Positions 36,372 through 46,022 of a DNA stretch of 64,000 nt are shown piece after piece. Each line of letters opens with the position of its first letter. The stretch's first letter is position 1. Both the position numbers and the translations under genes were made by a program. The DNA lies in the NCBI GenBank assembly GCA_019245415.1, contig JAFARO010000014.1:62001-126000 (forward strand), given 5' to 3'. Below the pieces are notes generated by a model. It saw only the letters and a program-made list of their open reading frames with translations. It searched no databases and was not told the DNA's origin. This stretch comes from Alphaproteobacteria bacterium (GTDB lineage: Bacteria; Pseudomonadota; Alphaproteobacteria; Micropepsales; Micropepsaceae).

Positions 36372-36950
36372 ATGAAGGGTTTCCTCGCTTCCGATGAAGT
36401 CCGCTTCCTGCGCGGCTTTCTCTCCAATCCCCTGCGCGTGGCCGCGCCCGTGCCGTCCGGGCGCAAGCTTGCCCGCACCGTGGCAGCACAGATCGATGCC
36501 GAACCGGGCGGCTATGTCGTGGAGCTGGGTCCGGGCACCGGTGCCATTACCGCTGCGATCCTTGAGCAGGGGGTCGCGCCGCAAAATCTGATCGCAATCG
36601 AGACCGATGCGGATTTCGCGCGTCGGTTGCGCAGCCGCTTCGCAAATATCCATATTCTCGAAGGCGACGCATTTTCCTTTCGCCGGCTGATCGCGCCCGT
36701 TGTCGGCAATACCCTGCTGCGCACGGTCGTCAGCGGGATTCCCGTGCTCAACCGGCCCAAGGAGGTCACCCAGCCGCTGTTGGCCGACGCAATCGCCGCG
36801 CTCGAACCCGGGGCGCCCTTCGTCCAGTTCTCCTACGGTGCGGAGCCGCCGATTGCGCCAATTCCGGGTGTGGAAGTCAGCCGCGTGGCCACGGTCTGGC
36901 AAAACCTGCCACCAATGCATATATGGGTCTATCGGGGGCGGCACGGCTGA
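36372..36950 (+). CDS. Phospholipid N-methyltransferase family protein (PmtA-like)
   Basis: A 192-residue SAM-dependent methyltransferase. SAM motif I is VELGPGTGAITAAIL (about residues 50-64), and VVSGIPVLNRP and FVQFSYGAEPPI are typical of the Sinorhizobium-type PmtA family, which converts phosphatidylethanolamine to phosphatidylcholine. The N-terminus (FLASDEVRFLRGFLSNPLRV) fits the same group. AGGAAG just before the ATG is the ribosome site. I rate the PmtA role as likely but not certain, since rRNA dimethylases share the fold. Confidence 0.72.
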   Translation: MKGFLASDEVRFLRGFLSNPLRVAAPVPSGRKLARTVAAQIDAEPGGYVVELGPGTGAITAAILEQGVAPQNLIAIETDADFARRLRSRFANIHILEGDAFSFRRLIAPVVGNTLLRTVVSGIPVLNRPKEVTQPLLADAIAALEPGAPFVQFSYGAEPPIAPIPGVEVSRVATVWQNLPPMHIWVYRGRHG

Positions 36951-36985
36951 ATTCTTCGCGTGCCGGGTTTCCAACAAGGACGGCG

Positions 36986-37831
36986 ATGACCCTCCCCGCA
37001 CTTCCGGCCACGCGCCGGACCGATCTCGGCATTTTCAATGTGGCGTTTCTGTTCGTGCTGGCGACGGCGGCGCTGCTCATGGTCGAGCCGACGGCGCGCG
37101 ACGGTGTTGCGGCACGGATTGCGACCTCTTTGCGGCAGGCGGCGCAACCGCATGCCGCTTCCGTTCGCACCATCGCGCCTTCCGCTTTCGAGACCGAGCT
37201 TGCGATGACCCCGCAGCAGCTGCTGTCGCGCTGGGATCCTCTCGTCGAGCAGGCCGCGAAGAAATTCTCGGTGCCCGAGAAGTGGATCAAGGCGGTGATG
37301 CGGATGGAGAGCGGCGGCCGCACCATGGCGGACGAAAGCCATCCCCTCGTTTCCGCCATGGGAGCGATGGGACTGATGCAGGTGATGCCGCGGACCTTTG
37401 CCGCGATGCGCGCGCAGTACGGCCTGGGCTCCAACCCCTACGATGCGCGCGACAACATCTTCGCCGGAACGGCCTATTTAGGCCTGCTCTGGCACCGATA
37501 TGGCAATCCGGCGATGTTCGCGGCCTACAACGACGGCCCGGGCGGGTTAGAGGATCATCTGGCGCAAGGTAAGCCCTTGCCCAAGGAAACCCTGGCCTAT
37601 CTCAGCGGCGTCACCGGGTTGATCGGGGAGCATGGCGGGGGCAAATCGGTGCAGTTCACGCAACCCGACGGCAAACGTCTGGCGATCGCGCGCGCAGACA
37701 TCACCGGCGTGCGCGCGCCACTGCCGGGCGAATACGCCGACGGCGTCAACGCCGTGCTCAGCATCGGCAAGAAGCGGCAGGGCGTGCGCGAGAACGTCGC
37801 CGAAGTAAAATCCAAAGCCGGCGTGTTGTAG
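36986..37831 (+). CDS. Lytic transglycosylase, SLT domain
   Basis: A 281-residue envelope protein that cleaves peptidoglycan between MurNAc and GlcNAc. A membrane anchor or signal lies at about residues 15-32 (IFNVAFLFVLATAALLMV). The SLT domain begins with KWIKAVMRMESGG (catalytic Glu near residue 113) and has MGAMGLMQVMP and AYNDGPGG, where the usual NAGPG is altered to NDGPG. AAGGACGGCG precedes the ATG at 36986. It is 35 bp after the methyltransferase gene. Confidence 0.88.
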   Translation: MTLPALPATRRTDLGIFNVAFLFVLATAALLMVEPTARDGVAARIATSLRQAAQPHAASVRTIAPSAFETELAMTPQQLLSRWDPLVEQAAKKFSVPEKWIKAVMRMESGGRTMADESHPLVSAMGAMGLMQVMPRTFAAMRAQYGLGSNPYDARDNIFAGTAYLGLLWHRYGNPAMFAAYNDGPGGLEDHLAQGKPLPKETLAYLSGVTGLIGEHGGGKSVQFTQPDGKRLAIARADITGVRAPLPGEYADGVNAVLSIGKKRQGVRENVAEVKSKAGVL

Positions 37832-37851
37832 GAGCGGGCGTGTTGCAGGAA

Positions 37852-38274
37852 TTACTGCGACGCGACCGGCATCGTGCCGACGGCGGCGGCCGGCAGAACC
37901 GGCGCCGTGACCGTATTCGCCGTGATGACGGAGCCATGCAGCGCGCTGAGATCGGTGTCGGCTTGCTGCAGCATATCGGGCGTGATCTTGCCCTTCGACA
38001 TCGCCGCGATCTGGCGCAGCGTCATGGTCTTGAAAAAGGAATACATCGGGTGCGACCGCATGCCGGGAAAATCCTTGTCGAGGATCGCGCAGCCGCCCGT
38101 CGTTTCCGCGATCTTTTCGATCGGAATATCCAGCATCGATTCCTGCGCCGGAACGACGGCAGCCGGCGGTGCAAGATCGTCCATCGTCGCGGTCTTCGAA
38201 TCGCTCTGCGCCAACAGCGTGAGCGGAAACAGCACACCGGCGGCCAGGGGAAGCAAGGCGGAAACAGTTCGCAT
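37852..38274 (-). CDS. Exported hypothetical protein
   Basis: A 140-residue protein with a signal peptide (residues 1-24, PLAAGVLFPLTLLAQ). The mature part includes TGGCAILDKDFPGMRSHPMYSFF and an Ala/Val-rich end. I do not recognise the family. The ATG at 38274 is used because the longer frame lacks any feature. It converges on the transglycosylase gene and is divergent from the kinase operon. Confidence 0.5.
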   Translation of the reverse strand: MRTVSALLPLAAGVLFPLTLLAQSDSKTATMDDLAPPAAVVPAQESMLDIPIEKIAETTGGCAILDKDFPGMRSHPMYSFFKTMTLRQIAAMSKGKITPDMLQQADTDLSALHGSVITANTVTAPVLPAAAVGTMPVASQ

Positions 38275-38450
38275 GACGAAATCCGACTCAGCGAGCGCCT
38301 CAATGACTACAATGACACAACGCGCGCTGCCGGAAAGCGTTGCTGGTCCGTGCCAGCGCTTGGGGCCGGTCAATAAATGGCCACAATTGGGAACCGAGTT
38401 GGAACGAGACCGTTGTGCTTCGTTAAGCTCGAAACGCATTTCAGGGGCTG

Positions 38451-40019
38451 ATGTACAGCGCGGAATCAGCCAAGCGGCGAGTGCCGGAGACCGAGGCCGA
38501 AGCGCAACTGAGCGCCGAAACCCGCGCACTCGCACTGCTCAACGAAGCCAGTTCCCGGCTGTGGCGGGTGCGCGGGCTCGAGGAAGGCCTTCATGTCGCG
38601 CTGTCCTCGACCATCGAGATGCTCGGGGCTGCAAAGGGCAACATCCAGCTGCTGGGCAGCGACAACGTGCTTCGCATCGCGATGCAGGCGGGCTTCGGTC
38701 CCGAGTTCCTGGATCGCTTCCATGAGGTTCCGGCAAGTGGCGCTTCGTCCTGCGCGCGCGCCATGCGTGCCAAGAGCCGGGTCGTCGTTTCCGACACCGA
38801 GACGGACGTGGATTACGAGCCGCTGCGCGCCATCGCCCGGCGCTCGGGATACAGATCGGTGCAGTCGACGCCGCTGGTGAGCCGTGACGGATCGCTGATC
38901 GGCATCCTCTCGACGCATTTCGCGCACCCGCACAGCCTGACCTCCTCCGAAGAGAAGCGGCTGGATCTCTATGCGCGCCAAACCAGCGATTTCATCGAGC
39001 GCTGCCGCATCGACGAGGAGCTGCGGCGCAGTGAGGCCGACCGCAAGCGGCTCGATGAAGTGCGGGCGCATCTTGCCGCCATCGTGGAGTCCTCGAACGA
39101 TGCCATCATCAGCAAGGGTCTCGACACCATCATCCTGAGCTGGAACCAGGGCGCGGAACGCCTGTTCGGCTATACCGCCGAGGAGGCGATCGGCCGTCCG
39201 ATCACGCTTCTCATCCCCGAGGAGCGGCTGGACGAGGAACCTAAAATCCTGGAGCGCATCCGCGCCGGCGAGCGCGTCGATCACTTCGAGACGGTGCGCC
39301 AGCGCAAGGACGGCAGGCTGGTCGACATCTCGCTCACCATCTCTCCGGTGCGCAACGCCGCCGGCGAGATCATCGCGGCTTCCAAGATTGCGCGCGACGT
39401 ATCGGAGCGCAAGCAGTTGGAGGCGCATCAGGCGGTGCTGATGGCGGAGCTGAACCATCGCGTCAAGAACACCTTGGCGACGGTGATCTCGATCGCGCGT
39501 CAATCATTTGCCGGCGACGAGAAGAAAGCCGCGCGCGAGACCTTCGACGCGCGCATCCGCGCTCTTGCGCTGACGCATGGCAGGTTAGCCGAAAGCAGTT
39601 GGTCGAGCGTGCCGCTCGGGACGCTGTTCGGCGACGAGCTCGAGCCTTTCCGGGAGATCAGCAGCGCGAACATCAGGCTGAATGGACCCGAGGTCGCTCT
39701 GGCGCCGAAATGCGCGCTGACGCTGGGCCTTGCGATCCACGAACTGGTCACCAACGCCGCGAAATATGGCGCCCTCTCCAAGGCCGGCGGAGCCATAGAG
39801 ATTTGCTGGGCGCTGGCGGACGACAGGCTCAGGATCGAGTGGTGCGAGAAGGATGGCCCGCCGGTGACGCCACCGACCCGCTCCGGCTTCGGCCGCACCT
39901 TGCTCGAGCGTGTGATCGCGAACGACCTGCAATGCAAGGTCGGTCTCGATTTCCGCCCCGAGGGGCTGCGCTGTCTTTTCTCGATCCCTGCGCGGCCATG
40001 CGTGGCGGTGCCGCAATGA
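38451..40019 (+). CDS. GAF-PAS sensor histidine kinase, HWE family
   Basis: A 522-residue soluble kinase. A GAF domain spans about residues 40-185, a PAS domain about 205-315 (with IISWNQGAERLFGYTAEEA-like sequence), and the phosphoacceptor box is AELNHRVKNTLATV (His near residue 336). The HWE feature W-x-E is seen in RIEWCEKDGP. The receiver gene that follows overlaps by ATGA. HWE kinases are mostly alphaproteobacterial and often regulate general stress or light responses. Confidence 0.9.
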   Translation: MYSAESAKRRVPETEAEAQLSAETRALALLNEASSRLWRVRGLEEGLHVALSSTIEMLGAAKGNIQLLGSDNVLRIAMQAGFGPEFLDRFHEVPASGASSCARAMRAKSRVVVSDTETDVDYEPLRAIARRSGYRSVQSTPLVSRDGSLIGILSTHFAHPHSLTSSEEKRLDLYARQTSDFIERCRIDEELRRSEADRKRLDEVRAHLAAIVESSNDAIISKGLDTIILSWNQGAERLFGYTAEEAIGRPITLLIPEERLDEEPKILERIRAGERVDHFETVRQRKDGRLVDISLTISPVRNAAGEIIAASKIARDVSERKQLEAHQAVLMAELNHRVKNTLATVISIARQSFAGDEKKAARETFDARIRALALTHGRLAESSWSSVPLGTLFGDELEPFREISSANIRLNGPEVALAPKCALTLGLAIHELVTNAAKYGALSKAGGAIEICWALADDRLRIEWCEKDGPPVTPPTRSGFGRTLLERVIANDLQCKVGLDFRPEGLRCLFSIPARPCVAVPQ

Positions 40020-40402
40020 GCTCAGCCCCCAACGGCGCCTCGCCCAAACGCATTTTCGTCGCCGAAGACGAGTTCCTGGTGTTCCTCGCGCTGGAGGACG
40101 ACCTCAAGGGCCGCGGCTATGAGGTGGTGGGTCCGTTCACGACGGTGGCGAAGGCGCGCGCCGCTGCCGCCGGAGAGGACGTGGATCTGGCGCTGCTCGA
40201 CATCAACATGGGCGGCGAGATGGCCTATCCGCTGGCCGACGATTTCGCCGCCAAGGGCGTGCCTTTCATCTTCCTGAGCGGGTACGATGCGGACTCCCTG
40301 CCGGAGCGCTACCGCGACGCGCAGCGGATCGCCAAGCCCTACGACCCGCGTATCCTGATTGCCAATGTGCAGCGCATTCTCGAGGGCGAGGAGACGGCCT
40401 AG
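40016..40402 (+). CDS. Single-domain response regulator
   Basis: A 128-residue receiver with phosphoacceptor Asp62 (ALLDINMGG) and acidic pocket VAEDEF. The segment PFIFLSGYD places it near the FATGUY class of receivers common in alphaproteobacterial stress signalling. No output domain follows. Its ATG overlaps the kinase stop, so the two form one signalling pair. Confidence 0.9.
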   Translation: MSSAPNGASPKRIFVAEDEFLVFLALEDDLKGRGYEVVGPFTTVAKARAAAAGEDVDLALLDINMGGEMAYPLADDFAAKGVPFIFLSGYDADSLPERYRDAQRIAKPYDPRILIANVQRILEGEETA

Positions 40403-40573
40403 GCCCTCCGGCGCGCGTGCTTTTTGAGTACGCGACGGCGGGCGCTGTGGGCCCTGGACGCCATATTTGGTGGAACGCGGCGCCGCGCACGATTTAACGC
40501 AACTAATCGCCGTGGCGCCGGTTAACCGTGTTAGGGTGGCGTGCGGCTTTTCCGCAGCACACCCGGGGCATCG

Positions 40574-43500
40574 ATGGAAGGCGCGAAATATCCCATCGTC
40601 GGCATCGGCGCTTCGGCAGGAGGCATCGAAGCGCTCAAGCACTTTTTCGGTGGCCTTCCCGCCGACACCGGCTGCGCCTTCGTCATCGTCACCCATATGA
40701 GCCCGGACCACCGCAGCCTGCTGCCCGAGATCGTGGCGCGCTTCACCGAGATGCCGGTTCATGCCGCCGCCAACGGCATGAATGCGGATCCCAACAACGT
40801 CTACGTCCTGCCGAAGGACGCCGTGATGGGAATCGAGAAGCGCGTGCTCACCGTGCGCAAGCACAGCTCCGCGCGCCGGCGGCGCAAATCCGTCGACCAG
40901 TTCTTCGCCTCGTTGTCCAAGGACGTGGGCGAATACGCCGTCGGCGTGGTCCTTTCCGGCGGCGATGGCGACGGCACCTTGGGCGCCAAGGCGATCAAGG
41001 AAAATGCCGGCTTCACCCTCGCACAGACTGCCGGCGACAGTACGCCGCAATATCCCGACATGCCGCGCAGCGCGATCGAGAGCGGCGTGGTCGACGCCGC
41101 CGTGCCGGCGGAAGAGATGGGGGCGCGCATCGCCGAGTTCGCGCACAGCTTCTCGGCCATGGACCATTTCGAGAAGGCGGCGCACACGGCCGACGGCCAG
41201 GCGTCGCAGCACGAGAGCCGCTCCGAGATCTGCGCCATTCTCACCAGCCGCACCGGCCACGATTTCTTCGGCTACAAGGACAAGACCTTCTGGCGCCGCG
41301 TGCAGCGGCGCATGCAGGTCAACCGTCTCGACGGCTTCGGCCCCTACATCGATCTGTTGCGGCGCGATTCCAGGGAGGTGGACGCGCTGTTCCGCGACCT
41401 GCTGATCAAGGTCACCAGCTTCTTCCGCGATGCCGAGGCCTTCGGCGTACTGCAGAAGGAGGTCATTCCCAAGCTCTTCGCCAACCGCGGAGTCGCCGAT
41501 ACGGTGCGCATCTGGGTTCCGGCCTGCGCCACGGGCGAAGAGGCCTACTCGATCGCCATCCTCGTTCGCGAGCATGTGCAGCATCTGGAGCAGGCGCCGA
41601 AGGTGCAGATCTTCGCCTCCGACATCGACGAGGCAGGACTGACGGTGGCGCGCGCCGCGCGCTATCCCGAAGCGCTGCTCGACAGCGTTCCGCCCGAACG
41701 CCGCAAGCGCTTTTTCCACGCCGAGGACGGCAGCTATGTCGTTTCCAAGGAGGTGCGCGAGCTCTGCATCTTCTCTTCGCACAGTCTGATCCGCGATCCG
41801 CCGTTCTCGCGCATGGACCTGATCTCCTGCCGCAACCTGCTGATCTATCTGGGGCCGGAGATCCAGAAGCAGGTCATACCAACCTTCCACTATGCCTTGC
41901 GCCCCGGCGGCTATCTGTTTCTCGGCGCGTCCGAGAACGCGACGCAATACGGCGACCTGTTCACCCCCGTGGACAAGAAGTTCCGGGTGTTCAGGCGCGG
42001 CGACGACAGCGTCGCCCATGCGCACCTGCCGCATATCGGAAGCGGCGTGACGGCGACGCATTTCGGGCGCGCGAACCATGCGTTCCGTGGGCTCGGCACC
42101 ATCGCGCTGCGTCATGCGGCCGAATCTCAGGTGCTGGAGCGCTTCGCGCCGGCGCATGTGATCGTCAACCGCGACGGCGACGTGGTGTTCTATTCCCAGC
42201 GCACCGGAAAATACCTGGAAGCCGCGGCGGGCACGCCGTCGCGCCAATTGCTCGGCATGGCGCGCAAGGGCCTTCGGCTTGAACTGCGTACGGCGCTGCG
42301 CGAGGCGGTCGACAGCGAGCGGCGCGTCGAGCGCGAGAACGTCGCCGTCGAGACCGAGGACGGCCGCATCCAGCTCGTCCAGCTCACCATCGATCCGATC
42401 GTGGAGAGATCCGACGCCGAGCGGCTGTTCCTCGTGGTCTTTTCGGACATCGGCGCGCCGCTCGACAAGGAGGATGCGGCCTCCAAGCTTGCGCCGCCGC
42501 CGAAGAACCACAAGCGCAGCTCATCCGACGACATGGTCCAGCAACTCGACCGGGAGCTGCGCGAGACGCGCGAGCGGCTCCAGACCATGGTGGAGCAGTA
42601 CGAGACCGCGCTGGAGGAACTCAAATCCTCCAACGAAGAGCTGGTCTCGGTGAACGAGGAGCTGCAATCCACCAACGAGGAGTTGGAGGCTTCCAAGGAG
42701 GAACTGCAATCCGTCAACGAGGAGCTTCACAGCGTCAACTCCGAGCTCAACGGCAAGATCGAGATGCTCGATCGCACCAACAGCGACCTCACAAACCTGT
42801 TCGAGAGCACGCGGGCGGCCACCGTGTTCCTGGACCGCGATCTCGTCATCCGCAGCTACACGCCGGCGATGTCTCAGATCTTCAACATCCGGCCGGGCGA
42901 CCGCGGCCGCCCGCTCACCGATCTCGCCAGCCGCTTCAGCCTGCCGACATTGGACGCGGATGTGCGTCAGGTCTTCATCACCGGCGAGAGCCTGGAGCGC
43001 AGCGTCACGCCGGTGCCCCACGGCATGCAGTTCCAGCTCCGGATCGTTCCCTACCGCGACCAGGATGAGCGCATCGGCGGCGTGGTGCTGAGCTTCGTCG
43101 ACATCACCTCGCTCGCGCGCGCCGAAGAGCACCAGCGCAAGCTCATCGCCGAGCTCAACCACCGCGTCAAGAACATGCTCGCCATCGTCATCGGCATTGC
43201 CGAGCAGACCTATCGCAGCAGCGGCGATCCCAAGACCTTCAAGTCGCGCTTCGTCGAGCGCATCAAAGGCATGGCGCGTTCCTACGAATTGCTTTCGCGC
43301 GAAAACTGGCGTCCCGCCCAGATGAGCGACCTGGTCCGTCAGCAGCTCGAGCCTTTCGGCATGGATCGCGTCGCGTCGAACGGGCCCGAAGTCCGTCTTT
43401 CGCCCCGCCAGGCGTTGTCCCTGGGCATGATCCTGCACGAGCTCGCCACCAACGCCGCCAAATACGGTGCGCTCAGCGCCGAAAAAGGCCGCGTGCACGC

Positions 43501-43729
43501 GACCTGGACGGCGAAGAACACCAAGAACGGCGGCGCCGGCGTCGAATTCCGCTGGCTGGAGCGCGACGGGCCCCGCCCGAAGGAACCGGAAGCGGAGGGT
43601 TTCGGGCTGAAGCTGATCCGCGAAGAGGCGCGCCACGCCCTAGGCGGATCGGTCCAGTCCGCCTTCAAGCGGGACGGCTTGGAGGTCGCGCTGAAATTCA
43701 AGATCGAGGCCGCCGATGGCGACACGTGA
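40574..43729 (+). CDS. CheB-CheR-PAS-HWE kinase fusion
   Basis: A 1051-residue multidomain protein. CheB methylesterase is at about residues 5-190 (GIGASAGGIEAL, VTHMSPDH and a variant VVLSGGDGDGTLG). CheR methyltransferase is at about 225-470 (SFFRDAEAF, CATGEEAYSIAI). A heptad-rich coil (NEELVSVNEELQSTNEEL) at about 680-725 leads to a PAS domain and an HWE kinase with AELNHRVKNMLAI near residue 860. No chemoreceptor, CheW or CheY gene is nearby, so it is probably not chemotaxis. Start ATG 40574; a GTG at 40541 is possible. Confidence 0.92.
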   Translation: MEGAKYPIVGIGASAGGIEALKHFFGGLPADTGCAFVIVTHMSPDHRSLLPEIVARFTEMPVHAAANGMNADPNNVYVLPKDAVMGIEKRVLTVRKHSSARRRRKSVDQFFASLSKDVGEYAVGVVLSGGDGDGTLGAKAIKENAGFTLAQTAGDSTPQYPDMPRSAIESGVVDAAVPAEEMGARIAEFAHSFSAMDHFEKAAHTADGQASQHESRSEICAILTSRTGHDFFGYKDKTFWRRVQRRMQVNRLDGFGPYIDLLRRDSREVDALFRDLLIKVTSFFRDAEAFGVLQKEVIPKLFANRGVADTVRIWVPACATGEEAYSIAILVREHVQHLEQAPKVQIFASDIDEAGLTVARAARYPEALLDSVPPERRKRFFHAEDGSYVVSKEVRELCIFSSHSLIRDPPFSRMDLISCRNLLIYLGPEIQKQVIPTFHYALRPGGYLFLGASENATQYGDLFTPVDKKFRVFRRGDDSVAHAHLPHIGSGVTATHFGRANHAFRGLGTIALRHAAESQVLERFAPAHVIVNRDGDVVFYSQRTGKYLEAAAGTPSRQLLGMARKGLRLELRTALREAVDSERRVERENVAVETEDGRIQLVQLTIDPIVERSDAERLFLVVFSDIGAPLDKEDAASKLAPPPKNHKRSSSDDMVQQLDRELRETRERLQTMVEQYETALEELKSSNEELVSVNEELQSTNEELEASKEELQSVNEELHSVNSELNGKIEMLDRTNSDLTNLFESTRAATVFLDRDLVIRSYTPAMSQIFNIRPGDRGRPLTDLASRFSLPTLDADVRQVFITGESLERSVTPVPHGMQFQLRIVPYRDQDERIGGVVLSFVDITSLARAEEHQRKLIAELNHRVKNMLAIVIGIAEQTYRSSGDPKTFKSRFVERIKGMARSYELLSRENWRPAQMSDLVRQQLEPFGMDRVASNGPEVRLSPRQALSLGMILHELATNAAKYGALSAEKGRVHATWTAKNTKNGGAGVEFRWLERDGPRPKEPEAEGFGLKLIREEARHALGGSVQSAFKRDGLEVALKFKIEAADGDT

Positions 43730-44093
43730 CGGAAGGACCGTGCCCCTAATCCTCGTCGTCGAGGACGAATGGCTGATCGGGGAATACCTGTCTCAGACTT
43801 TGCAGGACATGGGCTGCCAGGTCGTCGGCCCGATCTCGACCGTGGCTGCGGCCCTGGAAAGCCTCGCGGCGACCCACCCGGACGGCGCGATCCTGGATGT
43901 GCGGCTGGGCGGCGAAACCAGTCTCGCCGTCGCCGATGAGCTCGGCAGGCGCGGAATACCGTTCGTTTTTGCCACCGGTTGCACGGACAACGACCTGCCG
44001 CGCCGGTTCGCCTCACGACCCCTGCTCTTGAAGCCGCTCTCGCAATCCGATCTGCGCAGCGGTCTCCAAGGGGTCCTCGAGGCCATCAATTGA
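43716..44093 (+). CDS. FATGUY-type single-domain response regulator
   Basis: A 125-residue receiver with phosphoacceptor Asp61 (AILDVRLGG) and acidic pocket VVEDEWL. The segment IPFVFATGCTD matches the FAT-G-U motif. It overlaps the CheB-CheR-HWE gene by 14 bp and is its likely partner. A GTG start at 43740 is also possible. Confidence 0.88.
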   Translation: MATRDGRTVPLILVVEDEWLIGEYLSQTLQDMGCQVVGPISTVAAALESLAATHPDGAILDVRLGGETSLAVADELGRRGIPFVFATGCTDNDLPRRFASRPLLLKPLSQSDLRSGLQGVLEAIN

Positions 44094-44117
44094 CATAAGA
44101 GGTTCGCATCGCGGCGC

Positions 44118-44268
44118 CTAGAGCAGGTTGCATTCAGATGCGATCGATATCGTCACCCTGAGGTGCCCCGCGCGTGCTTCGAGGCCCGCCTTCGGCGGGC
44201 ACCTCAGCATGACGCGCGGGGCCTCGAAGGGTGACGGCCCGGTTCCGTCAGATTGTAAACTGCTCTAG
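44118..44268. repeat. Nested intergenic repeat (CTAGAGCAG ... CTGCTCTAG)
   Basis: The outer inverted repeat CTAGAGCAG (44118-44126) and CTGCTCTAG (44260-44268) extends inward imperfectly, the pattern of a small palindromic element common in alphaproteobacterial spacers. Inside lies a second palindrome, GTCACCCT at 44152-44159 to AGGGTGAC at 44228-44235, related to the accD-trpA spacer repeat. The inner unit thus appears to sit inside the outer one. Confidence 0.7.
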
Positions 44269-44383
44269 CAATTGCAGGTGCGCGGCATCCCGCATTTGGT
44301 CTAGGCTGACCGAGGGTGGAGCAACCGTTTTGCCGCGTCGCACTGCGGAGCTCGCTTTCGAGGAGCATCCGTCGGAGGCACAA

Positions 44384-44773
44384 ATGCCGAGATTCTTTTT
44401 CCATCTCGCTTCGCCGGGCGAATATTCGCGCGACGACACCGGAACGGAATTTGCGACATTCTACGACGCCTATCTGGACGCGCATCGCGCCGCCGCGGAC
44501 ATGAGCTGCGATCTGTTGAGTCAGAGCGCCGATCCGAACCGGTACAGTTTCGTGATCAGCGACGGCGAGGGCCACACCCTGGCCGAACTGCCGTTCGTCG
44601 GCGCCTCGCGCCGCGGCGATTCATCCGGGCGTGAGATTCGCGCACGGATTGCGCGGAGCATGGCAGATGCGCGCCGGCTTCGCGCGGAGGTCAAGGCCGA
44701 ATCCTGCAAAGCGCATGCGGCACTGGCCGAAATCCGCGCGCTCCTGGCGCGCCCGGCAACGTCCGCCTTTTAG
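44384..44773 (+). CDS. DUF6894 family protein
   Basis: A 129-residue protein beginning MPRFFFHLASPGEYSRDDTG, the form seen in DUF6894 (MPRF-F/Y-H ... D-x-G). A long charged helical C-terminus (REIRARIARSMADARRLRAE) is an extension of this copy. GGAGG upstream at 44373-44377 supports the ATG. Function unknown. Confidence 0.75.
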   Translation: MPRFFFHLASPGEYSRDDTGTEFATFYDAYLDAHRAAADMSCDLLSQSADPNRYSFVISDGEGHTLAELPFVGASRRGDSSGREIRARIARSMADARRLRAEVKAESCKAHAALAEIRALLARPATSAF

Positions 44774-44815
44774 CTGCGCATCGCGCGCATTTGGTCGCGT
44801 CGTTCGAGCAATCTC

Positions 44816-45466
44816 TCAGGCGACCTTCGACACGATCACATGCATCGCAAGGTCGGACGCGACGTGTCGCGTGGAGCGATAGCCGAGCGCGGGAAGATCG
44901 AGGCCGGCGAACAGGTTCTCGCCTCGCCCCATCAGCGCCGGCGCGACGGCGAGATGGAGCTCGTCGATCGACTGCGTTGCGAGATACTCCCGGATGGTGG
45001 ACACCCCGCCGCCCACGCGGACGTCTTTCGGTCCCGCCGCTTCCCTCGCGCGCGCCAGCGCCTCGCCGATGCCGCCGGTGACGAAATGAAAAATCGTGCC
45101 GCCGTCCATCGCCAGGTCCTTGCGCGGATGATGGGTGAGCACGAAGACGGGCACATGATATGGCGGCGTGTCGCCCCACCAGCCGCGCCAGCTTTCGTCG
45201 CCCCAGTCTCCGCGGACGGGTCCGAACATATTGCGCCCGATGATCCAGGCGCCGATGTTGTCGAAACCCCGCCTGGCGAAATCGTCGTCGATGCCCGCGT
45301 CGCCGCCGCTGCCTTCGCCATGCATCGCCTTGAAGGTGCGCGTATGGAAGAACCACTGGAACACCGCTTCCGCGCCCACGCCCAGAGGATGCTCGAGGTC
45401 CTGGTCGGGACCGGCGCCGAACCCGTCGAGCGAGACACCGAAACAGCGGACAAGGACGCGGGACAT
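44816..45466 (-). CDS. Dihydrofolate reductase / RibD C-terminal family protein
   Basis: A 216-residue protein of the RibD C-terminal (DHFR-like) family. Typical pieces are VSLDGFGAGPDQ, WIIGRNMFGP and GGGVSTIREYL. These NADPH-fold proteins are often annotated as dihydrofolate reductases but rarely have that activity. The ATG at 45466 follows GAGGTGAT. It is 56 bp downstream of the GFA gene on the same strand. Confidence 0.85.
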   Translation of the reverse strand: MSRVLVRCFGVSLDGFGAGPDQDLEHPLGVGAEAVFQWFFHTRTFKAMHGEGSGGDAGIDDDFARRGFDNIGAWIIGRNMFGPVRGDWGDESWRGWWGDTPPYHVPVFVLTHHPRKDLAMDGGTIFHFVTGGIGEALARAREAAGPKDVRVGGGVSTIREYLATQSIDELHLAVAPALMGRGENLFAGLDLPALGYRSTRHVASDLAMHVIVSKVA

Positions 45467-45522
45467 GGCATCACCTCGAAATACAAAAGCAGCCCCGAGC
45501 ATCGCCCGATGCCGTCGTGCGC

Positions 45523-46022
45523 TCAACCCTTGCGCGGTTTGCGCGTTGTCGGGCGCTGCCAGACCACTCCGGGAAAGCCTTTGAGCGGGACGAGCGGCGC
45601 GCCCGAATAGATCCAGTCCGCCATCTCTGCGGCGTTCAGGTGATAGCGCGGCTCGCGGCCGGTTCGGCCTGCGAACAGCGCACGCGGGATGTTGATCATG
45701 TGCGCGGAGGTCCGGCGCTCGTAGAACAGCGGCGTGCCGCAGCGCGCGCAGAAGCTCCTGGCCGCGCCCGTCTTGTCGTCGGCGAACGTGGCGATGGCGG
45801 ATTTCCCCTTCGCGACACGCACGTTTTTCTTCCAACAGCCGACATAGGTCGCATAGGCCGCGCCATGCGCCTTGCGGCTGTTTGCGGAATGGTCGTGCCA
45901 GGCCCAGAACGCCGGAATCGCGATCTCGATCGCGACGGCACCGCACAGGCAGGTCCCCTTGGCGCGGCGCGCCGCGGCCTCGGGGCCATCTGGTGTTTTC
46001 TTTCGGGAAGGTGTTGCGCCGA

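Noticed and set aside
40022..42511. Open frame of 829 residues opposite the CheB-CheR gene
   Set aside because: Shadow of the real kinase gene; no recognisable domain and the sense protein is fully accounted for.
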